DNA from: Gaeumannomyces sp. JS-464
Lineage: Eukaryota; Ascomycota; Sordariomycetes; Magnaporthales; Magnaporthaceae
NCBI GenBank assembly: GCA_002197995.1
Contig: NGZR01000004.1
Location: forward strand, 4,898,001-4,962,000
Direction: 5' to 3'
Length of the DNA stretch: 64,000 nt
Below, in pieces: positions 9,551 through 20,442 of this stretch; the stretch's first letter is position 1, and the number at the start of each line of letters is the position of its first letter. The notes beneath the pieces were generated by a model, which saw only the letters and a program-made list of their open reading frames with translations, did not search any database and was not told the DNA's origin. A program made the translations under genes and the position numbers.

Positions 9551-11110
9551 ACGCTCCACCTCAGGGACTTTATTGGTGGGGAGCGCGGGAACTACCACCC
9601 GTCCCTGCTAAGAGACACTTCTATGGCAACTGGAACTCCAGCCTCGATGTTGGGAAGGATTTGTGAGTCAACCGGCCTTTTGGTTGCTTAAAATTTTCGT
9701 GTTTGCATTTTTTTTTCCTGCGAATGATTCTTTTTCGGGTTTAAGTCCTTTGCATTATCAGGCATATCTTTTTGTTTGGAGCATTATATTCCACATGGCG
9801 TTAGGGGGTAACAGTTTACATGGATATACAAAACAAACTTCACTGGGTCCGCATGGGTATTGCGTATTGTTTACTTGGAAATACACAATTCCTTAGGGTT
9901 TAAGGTTTGAGTGAATCAACTTTCCCTGCCTACTGCATTACCTACCGTAGGGGGAAAATGAGAGTCCCTGGTCACGATCTCAGCAAGGTTTAAAACGGCC
10001 CGACAGGGTATCTAATGAAACACCGCAATAGCGTCGTATCCTTGCTGGTCATTGTGACCTCCGCTAACATTGTTTATTCGGTCAACATTGTTAGCCAACA
10101 GTTACAATGGTTTGCTAAAGTGAAAAAAGGAAGAAATATGTATATAATTTTTAAGCCTTTTTAAGGGTGCACTTCCTGGGTGCCACCTTTAAAGCTTCCT
10201 TTAAGCTTTTTTTGGTGCTTTTCCAATTTCCCTTTTTTGCGGCACCACGGGGAATTAAACGCACGATTTTTACAAAAGATATTTATGTGCGCGCACGCGC
10301 GTGCCAAATCGATTACGAAAGGACTGGCAGGAACAAATACGGGAGATTCGGCGTTAACTTTTTTAAACACAGGTAGTCGCGTACTTTCCGCACCTGCCAG
10401 CCCGGCCTTTCAAAAAGTGCGGCCAGAGAGCGAGCGGCTACAATAACTAACGGAAGTAACGATAACCAAGGGAAATAATAATATTAAAAGAAAAAGGCTG
10501 TTACAAACTGGAATTCTCATAATAAGTTATAATTACTACTGGAAATAATAGTAACGAGCGGTATATAAAATGGCCGGCTGTGCACGAAAATTAAAGCTTC
10601 GCATAATATCGGCCTTACCATGGCCCAAGGATCATATCCAGGAGGGCTACGCTTATCCGGCTTTAAATTCGCTAGTAACGATAACCAGGAACTCACATAT
10701 AACCCTTGAAATATATATACATCCGATAACAATTGCGGTTTTAAACGAGGGCACCAGCAACTATAAGGTAATCTTGGCCCAGGGTAAACTTCACTCGTAT
10801 ATATCCGGCTAATCGCCACCAGTTAAACGGATTTTTTTTTCTTTTTGCGTAACAACAAGCGCTTTTCCCCAAGATTTAAGCCCAGTTCTATAATATCAAA
10901 TATGTTCGTGTGGGGTTGTCGAGGTGTGTCTTCTCCGTCCTAACTTGTCGCGTTATTGTCCGCATTGCAATGTGAATCGCGTAGTGCATTTATACCATCT
11001 TTTCCTATCTAACTTCTATCGACTCTTTGGAAATCAAAATACAGTTCTCGCTCATACCTGATCAGTTTACTTCCCTTACCCCACGACTTACGCCTGCGCA
11101 TTCTCGACAC
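9551..11110. other. AT-rich gene-poor interval
   Basis: About 1.5 kb of lower-GC DNA between two secreted-protein genes in convergent orientation. Short A/T-rich runs and a repeated AACATTGTT (near 10070 and 10085) occur. The 80-codon open frame at 10570-10812 has no recognisable features. It may contain decayed transposon sequence, but I cannot identify one. Confidence 0.45.
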
Positions 11111-12493
11111 CTACACCACGAAAAACTCAGCGCGACGGCGCCTCGTCCGTCCGCTCTTGCTTTTGCGAGCCGGCGTTGGAGGTTTCGTCGCTCCACCCTT
11201 CCGTGGCGTTGAACTACCGCTCGTGCTTGTGCTGGGCTTTCCGGGAGTCTGACCGCCGGGCGGACTTCCAGGTCGGGAGTCCCCTGTGCTGGGTTTGTTG
11301 GACGCCGGCGATGCCCCCGATGAGGTGCCTGGCTGGGAAGCGCCTCCCGGCGCGGCACCAGAGCCACCCGTACCGGGTTTCACGGCCGGCGGAGGGGTTC
11401 CCGACGATGGGGCGCTAGGCGGAGTCTTGCCTGTTGAGGGACCGGCACCACCGGGGCCACCCGGCCCCGGTGGTGGGGGCGTCGGTTTATCACCCGGCTT
11501 CTTAGCGGCGCCGGAGTCACTGCCAGGTTGGGGCCCGCCTGGGGTGGCGCCAGCCGGCATTGGACCGAAGCTATGCCTCACAAAGTTTGGCACAGGCCGG
11601 ATCGTCATTTCCGTCACGCTCCTAAACCCCGGCTTTTGGTTCAGGTCCATGCCGCCGCAGACGATCGGCTTCATGTTACCCTTGACCTGCCAGCCCACAA
11701 AGATGCTGCGGCCGCCGTCCAGGTTAAGTGCCAGGTCGGCCTGCGCGATGCCCTTGCCCAGGAAGCCCTGCAGGAACTTGTCCATCAGCGTGCGGAGCTC
11801 GTTAATCCGGACGCCGTGGCTGCGCAGGGACGTGTAGGCGAAAACGACCTTGTGGCGTGGCCCCAACTTGACCATGGCCAGCCTCTCATTGGGCTCGTTT
11901 GCGGTTGCGGCGCCGCCGGGGAGCTTGGCGTACTCGGTCTCGGTCTTTCTGTCCTTCTCAAAGTACTGGAACCTGTCCTCGGACTGGTCGATGGGCTTGC
12001 CCAGCGTCGGCCCGCACTCCAGGAAACTGCCGTCGTCTCCCTGGAGCCTCCCAAAGACGTTTCGGTACACTTCGGGCACCTGCACGTACTGGGCGCCTTT
12101 GCCGGACGTGGGTCCTACGCTGTAGTCGTTCTTGGGTGACTTGTCGTTAAGGAAGAAGCCGCCATTGGTGAGGAGAAAGGTCACGGTGCTTGGCTGGCTC
12201 TTGGCGTAGTCGATGGGCGACTGGAGTCCGTTTCCGGCTGTGCTTCTTCGGACGCACGTATCAGCGCCCTCCAGGACGATGGCCGTGAACAGCCCCGGGC
12301 CGGCCTGGTTCATCGACTGCATGACTGTCTGCACGCTTTTGCGGGCATTGACGACGGACTGGTCTGTCTTCCAGTTTGGGATCAGGTGGAACTGGTGCAT
12401 CGTGGCCCCCTTGTTGAGATTGGTTTGAAGATAGGCGGCCGCATCGGCAAGGGCCAACAGCGTGCCGATATAAACGAGGGAAAGAAGCTTCAT
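11111..12493 (-). CDS. Secreted phosphodiester-glycosidase-like protein with Pro/Gly-rich tail (460 aa)
   Basis: An uninterrupted 460-codon frame begins with a signal peptide (MKLLSLVYIGTLLALADAAA). Residues about 25-310 resemble the NAGPA/phosphodiester glycosidase domain (PF09992). The two recognisable signatures are a TFLLTNGGFF motif (the family's NGGFF block, about residue 130) and ALNLDGGRSIFVGW (the NLDGG block, about 255). The family removes alpha-linked sugars from phosphodiesters; in human NAGPA this uncovers mannose 6-phosphate. From about residue 315 the protein is low-complexity, rich in Pro, Gly, Ser and Thr (repeated PPxPG and SGxPP units). It ends in a strongly basic SGRTRRRRAEFF segment. 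The tail could be O-glycosylated and wall-associated. The family call rests on motifs only; the substrate is unknown. Its promoter faces the retroelement, about 480 bases from the LTR. Confidence 0.65.
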   Translation of the reverse strand: MKLLSLVYIGTLLALADAAAYLQTNLNKGATMHQFHLIPNWKTDQSVVNARKSVQTVMQSMNQAGPGLFTAIVLEGADTCVRRSTAGNGLQSPIDYAKSQPSTVTFLLTNGGFFLNDKSPKNDYSVGPTSGKGAQYVQVPEVYRNVFGRLQGDDGSFLECGPTLGKPIDQSEDRFQYFEKDRKTETEYAKLPGGAATANEPNERLAMVKLGPRHKVVFAYTSLRSHGVRINELRTLMDKFLQGFLGKGIAQADLALNLDGGRSIFVGWQVKGNMKPIVCGGMDLNQKPGFRSVTEMTIRPVPNFVRHSFGPMPAGATPGGPQPGSDSGAAKKPGDKPTPPPPGPGGPGGAGPSTGKTPPSAPSSGTPPPAVKPGTGGSGAAPGGASQPGTSSGASPASNKPSTGDSRPGSPPGGQTPGKPSTSTSGSSTPRKGGATKPPTPARKSKSGRTRRRRAEFFVV

Positions 12494-12968
12494 TGGTGGG
12501 AATTGACGTTAGAACGGTTTTTGGGTGATTTGATTTCTTCAGCGCTGTATAGGTGGTTTGATGATGTTGTGATGCTGAGATAGTTCAGGTCAATCCGAGC
12601 AAGATATCCGAAAGGACATTTTAAAGCAGCCGGGTGATAGTGTATCATCGCGACCCTAGTAATGCCTTTAACATTCTACTATTTGTAGGATCTAGTTTCT
12701 TCTCTAATTATCGCGTCTCTTACTATACGCTCAGCATCGTGTCGATTCCTGCGCTTGCTATATCACTGGGTTACCAACCTTGCGAAGGAGCCCAGCCTTG
12801 CTTTCCCATCGCACAAGATTTTATCAATTTTAGTTGTGGCTGAGATGTGTGTGCTACCGTAGTAAGGATTCAATTTGGGCACAGCCTTTTCCTCCGTTCC
12901 TGCTCAGGTTGGACTTGGGTGGGAGAAAAAAAAAGAGAAAAAAAACACATGCGTGCAGTGCTGAGACG
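12494..12968. other. Intergenic, flank of LTR element
   Basis: Promoter side of the glycosidase-like gene and left flank of the retroelement. No gene is seen. Confidence 0.4.
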
Positions 12969-12973
12969 TGTGG
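12969..12973. repeat. Target-site duplication TGTGG (left)
   Basis: The five bases directly before the left LTR are TGTGG and are repeated directly after the right LTR at 19920-19924, fixing both ends of the insertion. Confidence 0.9.
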
Positions 12974-13287
12974 TGTCACACGGAAGCGACCAGGGATTCT
13001 TGGGAAAAGCCTCACAAGGGCCACGGAGGCCCAAGCGCCCGCAGAAAGAAAACGCTGGAGCAGTGGAGCCAGTCATTAAAATAGGGCTACCAATCGGGCC
13101 AACGGAGATGGCGTAAGTGGACGGGCCACCTGCACGGGCCACCTAAATCTAGCTATTTAATCCCGGCGTCATTTCAAAATCCCCTTAGCAGATTTTGGCT
13201 TTTTAAGCATCTTTTAAAACTATAAAAGATTATTAGCTTTTATAATAAAAATAACCCTTTTTAAGCTTGCATTGCACCTTTATAACA
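12974..13287 (+). repeat. 5' LTR of copy 1
   Basis: Begins TGTCACACGGAAGC and ends TTATAACA. The corresponding end of the 3' LTR is TTGTGACA, so the intact termini were the inverted pair TGTCACA/TGTGACA. It carries more transitions than the 3' LTR near its inner end. Confidence 0.95.
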
Positions 13288-13779
13288 AATAATCTTTCAT
13301 TTTACTTAAAACCGCTTAGTAATACCTATTACCTTTCCTTTTAAGCTTTGGAAGGTATTATTTAGTTAAATCCTACCCCGCATTACCTTTTAATCGTTTA
13401 AACCGGCAAATCTTTATCGGTCGCATTACTACGGAACACCTTACGAGCTTGCAGCCGGCTAATGCCAAACCGATTACGCTTAATCCCGTTATTATTGGCA
13501 TTTTTTAAAAACTCGTGCCAATCGCCCCTTTTACGAGATTCGATAACGAGTTATCCGAAAAAAAGGACGAAAAACCTTCCTCGGCAAAAAAAAAGGATTT
13601 TACCATGCCAGTTTAAAGTGATTCGTTACGAGCCCCAAAAGCTAATATAAAAACCCCCTTTTACCATTAACCATAAATATTTTTATAATAAATAACGCAA
13701 AAGCTTTTATTTTATATTTAGCTTTTACTTTTAAACGAGCTATAAGCTAAAAAGCTTTTTAGTTTTTAGGGAGGTGCCC

Positions 13780-15700
13780 GACCTTTCGGAATGGATGGTT
13801 AGCATTTAATAAAAATTTGTTAATATATACCACGTTATTATGGCTTTATTTAAAAGTGTCGAACGAGGAATATTTAACGCATAAAGGCAATTTAATAAGC
13901 TTAAGGCTTATTACGATAGCATTATTTACGGCTACCATACCTTCGTTTCCATGCATAAAAAAAGGCTGCTAACCTTCGCGGAATAACAAAAAAAGTTCTA
14001 TTAACGGATTTCCGCGGAAAGCTATTTATTTGCTTAGCAAATATAAGGAAACGTCGCAGTTTTAACGGAATAATAAAAAGTACGTACCTAAACTTTGGTC
14101 CATTTTTGGGACGTTACCCGAACAAACCAAAACCGCTTTTAAAAACTGCAAAAAACGGTTTACCTTTTTTTAAAAAAAGCGTCGAAAGATAAGCAAAACA
14201 AAAAAAGGCCCAAATCCGAGTTTTTATAGTTAAAAAGCATGTTTTTTTAAACGATTTTACGGTTGCGGAAAAAAAGGTACTTTTTAAAACACGGCAGCTC
14301 GTTAAAAACACGTTAAAAAAAGCGCAACGCTTAAAAAAAAAAGGGATCCGCTTATACTTTTCCATCGTAATATCGGCGTTATAACGAAGTTTTATACCTT
14401 TTATGTTTTACTAAAAGTCGTTAGCTAACGACCCCGCCGGCGCCCCGGTCCTTTTTATCGAAATAAAACTTGCGAAATAGTCGGATATAAAACAATCCGC
14501 GTTTTTACGATAAGGGATTTTTAATAAAAACCTTTTATTTCCCGCTAATTTGCAACGATAGCAGGTTAAAGCCATTGCCGCCGCCGTTTATTAATAATAC
14601 TATGCAGCTATCGCCGGGCTACGCTATTTAGGCAGCTTAGGAGGGGTATTAAAGGCTTTTCCCTAAAAACCACCGAATGAACCCCTTAACTACGTCGCTA
14701 TTTTTAAAAAACCCGTCGGACTTTCCGAATCGTTTTTAAGCGAAAACGATAATAACGGAAATAGCCGTGGAAACCCCGAAAAATGTTTCGATAACCCCGA
14801 AATTCGGGATTCCGGGATATTATCCGAAAATTCCGGCGCGGTTTTAACCGATTTACGGCTTTTACCGTTATCGTTAATTTAATCCAGTTTAACAAGCTTA
14901 AAAAATACGCAAAAAAAAAACCTAGCGGCATTTAAACCTTAATAATTTCGCATTACGGCTTACATAAAAACTACGTGGCTAATTTCCTAAATAATATTAT
15001 TAAAATTAATTAAATCGGGTTTTTCCTTACCGAAAACGTTTAAATTTAGCATTATTAACGTTTGCGGTTTATATAAAAGTCGGACTAAAAGATAACTAAA
15101 GCGCTTATTTGTCCGCGTTTTAGGAACGCTTTAAAAACGCTATTAAACATTACCGTAACGCTCGAAAAATGCGAAAATTTAAATATAAAAGTAATACCGT
15201 GCAATATATTACCGAGCTTTTCGACCTTAATAAAGCAGTGCAATAGTTCGGCGTTACCTTTCGGGAGCACATTTCCAGCTTTTTGCTAAAGGAAATCATT
15301 CGTTTCGTATATTCGCAAAAAGGAGGCTTTCCCGATACGAATAAGGAATTCCTAACTGCCATCCAGCAAATAAGGAAGATTTATAAAGTTATGCTTTAAA
15401 ACCCGGGGTTAAAATCGCAATCGGGAAAAAAAAGGCCCGTTTTAATATAAAAGCGTTCGAACGCGGGCCGTCCCCGCGATAATAGCTTTAAAAAGGCCAA
15501 TAACCTAAGCTAATTTTTAAAGCCGGCGCTAGCTAAAAAGGTCGCAACCGGCGATAAAAAAAACCATATTTGGCTTTTTGTTAAGCAGGTATTAAAAAGC
15601 GTTAACCAAAAAAACGTAATTAATAAAAGCAAGCAAAAGCAGTATATTGGAAATGTGGTTAAAAAAACCACCATATTTTAAAATGCTTCGCAAAAAAGGA
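13780..15700 (+). pseudogene. Gag-region remnant of copy 1
   Basis: AT-rich sequence in the position expected for gag, between the 5' LTR/leader and the protease. No frame longer than about 80 codons survives and no zinc knuckle can be recognised. It is co-linear with 58,010-59,930 in copy 2, which shows the same region with different transitions. Confidence 0.55.
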
Positions 15701-15899
15701 CGTTACCGGTAAAGATTTTCCTCCGCCCCCGACCAAAATGGCTAGTAATAAAGGGTCGCTTTTAATAAACCCGCGGGTTACGAACTTAAAAAAGCTAAAA
15801 TCGCGGTTGCAACCCGGCTACGATAAGCATTTTTATTACGGACCGATATTTTAAAAAACTTTCGAAATCGAATTCCGATTGCTAATAATCCAAAATCGC

Positions 15900-16140
15900 T
15901 TTAACCAAAACCGGGGCAAAAATGGAAAAAAAAAGGCTTATCGTCGATATGTACATCCGATTAAAAGGTTACTTCGAAATTCCTATTAAGGTTTTCCTTA
16001 ATTTAAAAAGCGATATTACCGTTATTTCGAACCAAATTACGGCTTTACTATTTAAACACGTTACTAACCGGCCAATTCCCCAAGCTATAGGAGCTTTTTA
16101 CGGGGGTTTAATAAAAGTAAAAGGGAAATAACTCTTTTTA
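15900..16140 (+). pseudogene. Protease-like remnant of copy 1
   Basis: A short surviving frame at 15922-16131 lies directly upstream of the RT region. The position and mixed hydrophobic text (SDITVISNQITALLF) suit the retroelement aspartic protease, but the catalytic DSG motif is not clearly preserved. The domain call is tentative. Confidence 0.45.
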
Positions 16141-16719
16141 ATATCGTATTACGATATTAAAACCATTAAACGATGGAAATATTCGAAATTAGCCTTTTCG
16201 ATTTCGACTTTAACGTTTTTATGCCTTATAAATGGATTAAAAAATATAAACTTTTGGGATTTTTTAAAGGATTAAAATACGTCCGGTTTAAATTAAAAGG
16301 ATATCGGAAATGCAATCGGTTAAAAGCCCGAAAGCCTAAAGCACCGCTACTTAAAAACATTTTAACTACCGAACTAATAATTATCGCTTTTATTAAGCAA
16401 CGCATTATAATTCCCGGGATTTTAAGCCCCCCGGTAAACTTAAAAACAAATTACAAAACTTTAAGCCTTTCGGCGAACTTAATATAATGCCGAAAAAGTT
16501 TAAGGAATTCCTTCCTATTATAACAGCCGAAACTGCTATGCGCTTACCGGATTACCAATTTTAAAATTATAAAATTAACTTTAAAAAAAAAACCAAACTT
16601 ATATAAAAACTTTTGTATTAAATAAGTGCCCGAAAATTGGAAATTTTTAAGCTTTAATTTTAAAAAAACCTAAAAGCAAAACGAATGCGTAAATTAACTT
16701 CCGCCGTCGGCTTTCCCTT

Positions 16720-17230
16720 GCTATTCGCCGAAAAAAAAACCTTTTAAACCTTTTACGACCCGTTATCGACTATAGGGATTTCAATTTTAAAATAATACTA
16801 ATCCGCTATTTTATTTTTTTAATTACCGAATTTTAAAATAAGCTGCAAAACGCGAAATGAATGACAAAAATCAACTTAAAAACCGGTTTTAATTTAATCC
16901 GCATAAAAAAAGGATATAAATAGCTTACGGCATTTCGCTGCAAGTACGAACTTTTCGAATTTACCGTTATGCCGATGGGATTTATTAATGCTTTAACCAC
17001 TTTTTAAAGCCTTATAAACCACATTTTTATAAACCTAATTAACGCGAGCCTATTAATATATTTCGATAACTTTTTAATTTACGCGGAAACGGAAAAACAA
17101 TACGACGAATTAATTAAAAAAGTTTTATAACGATTTACGAACCACCACTTTGCTATAGCTCCCCGAAAATGCGTTTGGTTAATTTAAAAAATCGAATTCC
17201 TGGGACATATTATTAGCTTATAAAGCATTT
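16720..17230 (+). pseudogene. Reverse transcriptase remnant of copy 1
   Basis: Translating across stops shows the Ty3/Gypsy RT blocks in order: INLKTGFNLIRIKKGYK, then LTAFRCKYELFEFTVMPMGF, then LLIYFDNFLIYAE, where the catalytic YxDD block reads YFDN, then FTNHHFAIAPRKC and EFLGHIIS. Several in-frame stops and the altered second Asp show it is inactive. Confidence 0.9.
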
Positions 17231-17559
17231 CCATATTTAACGATAAAATCCAAGCCATTTTCGATTAAAAAGCCCCGAAAATATTAAAAAACTGCTAATC
17301 GTTCGTCGGCTTCGCCAACTTTTATAAAAGGTTTATTAAAAACTTTTTATTTATTATTTAACCATTAATTATAATTAACTCCCTTTTTAAAGCATAATGG
17401 TTATAAATTAAAAATATACAATAAGCTTTCGAATTGTTTAAAAAGGCATTTATAATACCGCCGATTTTTCGACATTTCGATTTAAAGCTTTTTATATAAA
17501 TGGAAACCAACTTTTTAAATTTTGCCTATAGCGTAATACTTTTTTAGCGAAATCCCGCT

Positions 17560-17870
17560 ATTAATAAACTCCACCCCGTCGTTTTCCACTTCCGCAAAAT
17601 AACCTCGGCCGAAATTAATTACGAAATTTATAATAAAAAGCTTTTAGCAATTGTCGATAGTTTCGGCAAATGGCGTTATTACTTTAAAAAAGTTAAACAC
17701 CGAATAAAAATTTACATAAATTACCGGAATTTGGAATACTTTTTTACCGTTAAGGTTTTAAATAGGCAGTAAGTAAAATGGGCTTAACAATTGTTAAGCT
17801 ACAATTTTATAATTTATTATAAACCGGGCAAACAAAATAATAAGGCCGACGTGTTATTAAAACTAGCTTA
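17560..17870 (+). pseudogene. RNase H remnant of copy 1
   Basis: The degraded text includes EINYEIYDKKLLAIVDSF, IKIYINYRNLEYFFT and YKPGKQNNKADVLLKLA, which match the Ty3/Gypsy RNase H domain in order after the RT. The frame is interrupted by stops. Confidence 0.88.
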
Positions 17871-18199
17871 ATATAAACTTAAAAAAGGGGGGAGTGAAAA
17901 TTAGCCGATTGCAACGATTTTGCAAAAAAACACTTTTTCGAAACCAAAATAGCGGTTTTAACAACGGAAAATACGACGGAAAAAGGTTAAAAACCATTGT
18001 TAATACTTTTCGCATCCGTTAAACTTTGTAATATCCTTTTAATAAAGTGGACACAAAATTTACCGATAAAATCCGCAAAGCCGGCAAGTTAAATCCCGAG
18101 TATTAAAGCTATTTGCAAAAGCCGGGAAAAAATAAAAAGGTAAAAATAAACTTTTTTACCGCAAAAACAAACTATAAATGCCAAAAGCCTTATAAAAAA

Positions 18200-18960
18200 A
18201 GGTTTTCGAATTCGAGCATAATATAAAAGTCGCCGGACATATAAGGATGGACAAAACTTTTAAACTAATTACGCGCCACTTTTGGTAGCCAAATATCGAA
18301 AAAGGCGTTTGGGAATACGTAAAAGTTGTTTGGAATGCTAAAAGAATAAAGCTTTTAAATATGCACTATTTGGACCCTTTTAACCTATAAAGCTGCACTA
18401 CCAGCCTTAAAAAACTATAGCTATAAACTTTATTACGGATTTCCTTTTAAACGATAATTGTAATTTAATTTGGGTAATGGTAAACCCATTTACTAAAATG
18501 GCACATTTCGTACTTTTTAAAATAAAAAGTAAAAAAACGAATAATTTTATCCGTATATTTGCCAAAAAATATTAGCAATTGCACGTATACTATTAAATAT
18601 TATTTCCGATAAAAATTCCAAATTTACGAGCTATTTATAAAAGATTTCCTTCGTTTGGTTAAAATTAGGCTTAAAATAAGCACGGCTTTTCACTTTTAAA
18701 CGGATAAATAAACCGAAAAATTTAATTAAAACTTGGAAATTTACCTCCGTTTATTCGTTAATTACGAAATAACCAACTGGGTTAATTTTTTTCCTATAAC
18801 GGAATTTGCTTATAATAATACTTCCTTTGCAAGTACCACCGTTACTTTTTTTTTCGTTAATTACAAGTATTATCCAGCTTTTAATAACCCCCTTTTTCCA
18901 AAACGAATAAAAAACTTAAACAGCAAGCTATACAGCTATTGGATGACCTAAATACACCAA
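18200..18960 (+). pseudogene. Integrase core remnant of copy 1
   Basis: The open stretch 18733-18951 reads WVNFFPITEFAYNNTSFAST, the conserved end of the integrase catalytic core. Upstream blocks are recognisable only across stops. Confidence 0.85.
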
Positions 18961-19059
18961 AAAGCCAAAAGCTGCTTCGAAAAGGCATAAAAACGGATAA
19001 AGCATTAGGCAGATAAAAAACGAAGCTTTTTACCGGTTTTAACTAAAAAACAGCTCGTT

Positions 19060-19470
19060 ATGCTTAACGCTCGCTATGTTAAAACTCGCCGTTTTGCTAA
19101 AAAACTTAACTTTAAAATGCTCGGCCCTTTTCGAATTTCGAAAGTGATTTCCCCTTTCGCAATCCGCTTAACCTTGCCAAAAACCTGGAAAATCCACGAC
19201 GCTTTCCACGTGTTATTTATAAAGCTTTACCGCGTTGGCATTTAAACACGGCTAATTTTAACCAGGTTTTGCGAAAAGCTCCCCGATAAAAGGAAAGTAT
19301 ACCGTTAAAAAGGTGGAAAATTTTATGGTTAGCTTTTAAAAAAAGGTGTTATACCGTAAAATGGGAAGGATACCCGAAAGAACGGGATAAAATTTGGGAG
19401 TTTTAAAAGCATTTCGATAGCGAAAAAACTAAAGCCAAAGTCGTGGCTTTTTATTAACGACACCCCGACA
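19060..19470 (+). pseudogene. Integrase C-terminal and chromodomain remnant of copy 1
   Basis: An open stretch (19060-19245) contains the GPF motif region (KMLGPFRISKVI) and IHDAFHVLFIKLY. Downstream, in broken frames, comes a chromodomain-like VKWEGYPKERDK segment. Chromodomains direct chromoviruses to heterochromatin. Confidence 0.85.
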
Positions 19471-19606
19471 AACCCAGGGACGAACGCGTGCCTTTTGCTA
19501 CGTTAGCTTCCACCAAAAAAAGGGCCGACCAGGAACCCTTAGCACGCAAAAAGCCACGGTGGACTTAAAAGGGTTTCGGGACGCGCTTTTAGAAAGGGAA
19601 GGATTG

Positions 19607-19919
19607 TGTTACACGGAAGCGACCAGGGATTTTTGGGAAAGCCTCACAAGGGCCACGGAGCCCAAGCGCCCGCAGAAAGAAAGCGCTGGAGCAATGGAGC
19701 CAGTTATTAAAAATAGGGCTACCATCGGGCTAACGGAGATGGCGTAAGTGGACGGGCCACCTGCACGGGCCACCTAAATCTGGCTATTTAATCCCGGCGT
19801 CATTTCAGAATCCCCTCAGCAGATTCTGGCTCCTTAAGCATCTTTTGAGACCATGAAAGATTATTAGCTTTTCATAATAGAGATAACCCCTTTCAAGCCT
19901 GCATTGCACCCTTGTGACA
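19607..19919 (+). repeat. 3' LTR of copy 1
   Basis: Begins TGTTACACGGAAGC and ends CTTGTGACA; 313 bases. A purine-rich tract (GAAAGGGAAGGA) directly precedes it, as expected for plus-strand priming. Its last 120 bases keep many C and G residues that are T and A in the 5' LTR, so mutation was weaker at this outer edge. Confidence 0.95.
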
Positions 19920-19924
19920 TGTGG
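19920..19924. repeat. Target-site duplication TGTGG (right)
   Basis: Matches the five bases to the left of the element at 12969-12973. Confidence 0.9.
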
Positions 19925-20442
19925 TGCTGGCAGCCACGCCCAAAATTCGAACCGCCCATGGCCTGCCATGGGCCGGGCGCCCATATGCTGCTCCAAGACG
20001 CAAAAGTGCAACCAATAAGACAGCCTGGTCTGGCAGCCCCGCCTCGGGACTAGGGAGGGGTAAACTAGCGCCATGTCGTGGGCGGGGCGGCGTCAGCAGC
20101 TGCACTCAACGGGTAACCTAACCGAACTTGCACACAAACGGGGGAAGCCGGTGAGGCCAAGCTGGAGTAAGTGCCGGTTGGGCTGTCCAGACACGACACC
20201 AACGCCTCCCATTTGTTTGGGCACTCCAAACATAGATACGTTGATTATATCCGTATAAAAGGGCGGTTGGATCGCGTACCCGCACCCCTTCAGCTGAGCT
20301 ATCTATCGCCCACGGTCCTTTTTTGTGGTGTTCGGCTTACTCTGGTTTCTGATCGTTCCCTACCGTCCGTCCGAGAGCTTGCGTCGCGCGTTTACCCTCC
20401 AGAAGCATCCCCATTGCTCAGGGCATTCCAGCCTGGCCAGCC
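19925..20442. other. Intergenic, promoter side of the 2EXR gene
   Basis: GC-rich unique DNA resumes abruptly after the retroelement. A small inverted motif (CCATGGCCTGCCATGG) lies near 19957-19972. No gene is seen. Confidence 0.45.

Larger units (their letters stand above)
12974..19919 (+). mobile_element. Ty3/Gypsy chromovirus-type LTR retrotransposon, copy 1, RIP-degraded
   Basis: A complete 6.95-kb insertion with a 314/313-base LTR pair and a 5-bp target duplication. The order of remnants on the plus strand is gag-like region, protease, reverse transcriptase, RNase H, integrase, chromodomain. That order (integrase after RT) defines Ty3/Gypsy, and the chromodomain places it with chromoviruses. 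No long frame survives. The sequence is AT-rich, with C-to-T and G-to-A differences between LTRs and between the two copies and very many TAA/TAG codons. This is the signature of RIP, so the element is dead. Both copies lie in the same orientation about 44 kb apart. Confidence 0.95.

Noticed and set aside
10160..10820. Possible transposon terminus or solo LTR in the AT-rich interval
   Set aside because: No terminal repeat pair, target duplication or similarity to the two Ty3 elements could be found by eye.
11286..12139. Plus-strand frames over the phosphodiester-glycosidase-like gene
   Set aside because: They are reverse-strand shadows of the Pro/Gly-rich coding region; the minus-strand frame has the signal peptide and domain motifs.
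13288..13330. Primer-binding site directly after the 5' LTR
   Set aside because: The position is right but the mutated sequence could not be matched to a tRNA 3' end, so no call is made.
19940..20000. Possible tRNA T-arm (ATTCGAACC) just right of LTR copy 1
   Set aside because: No acceptor, D or anticodon arm can be paired around it on either strand.
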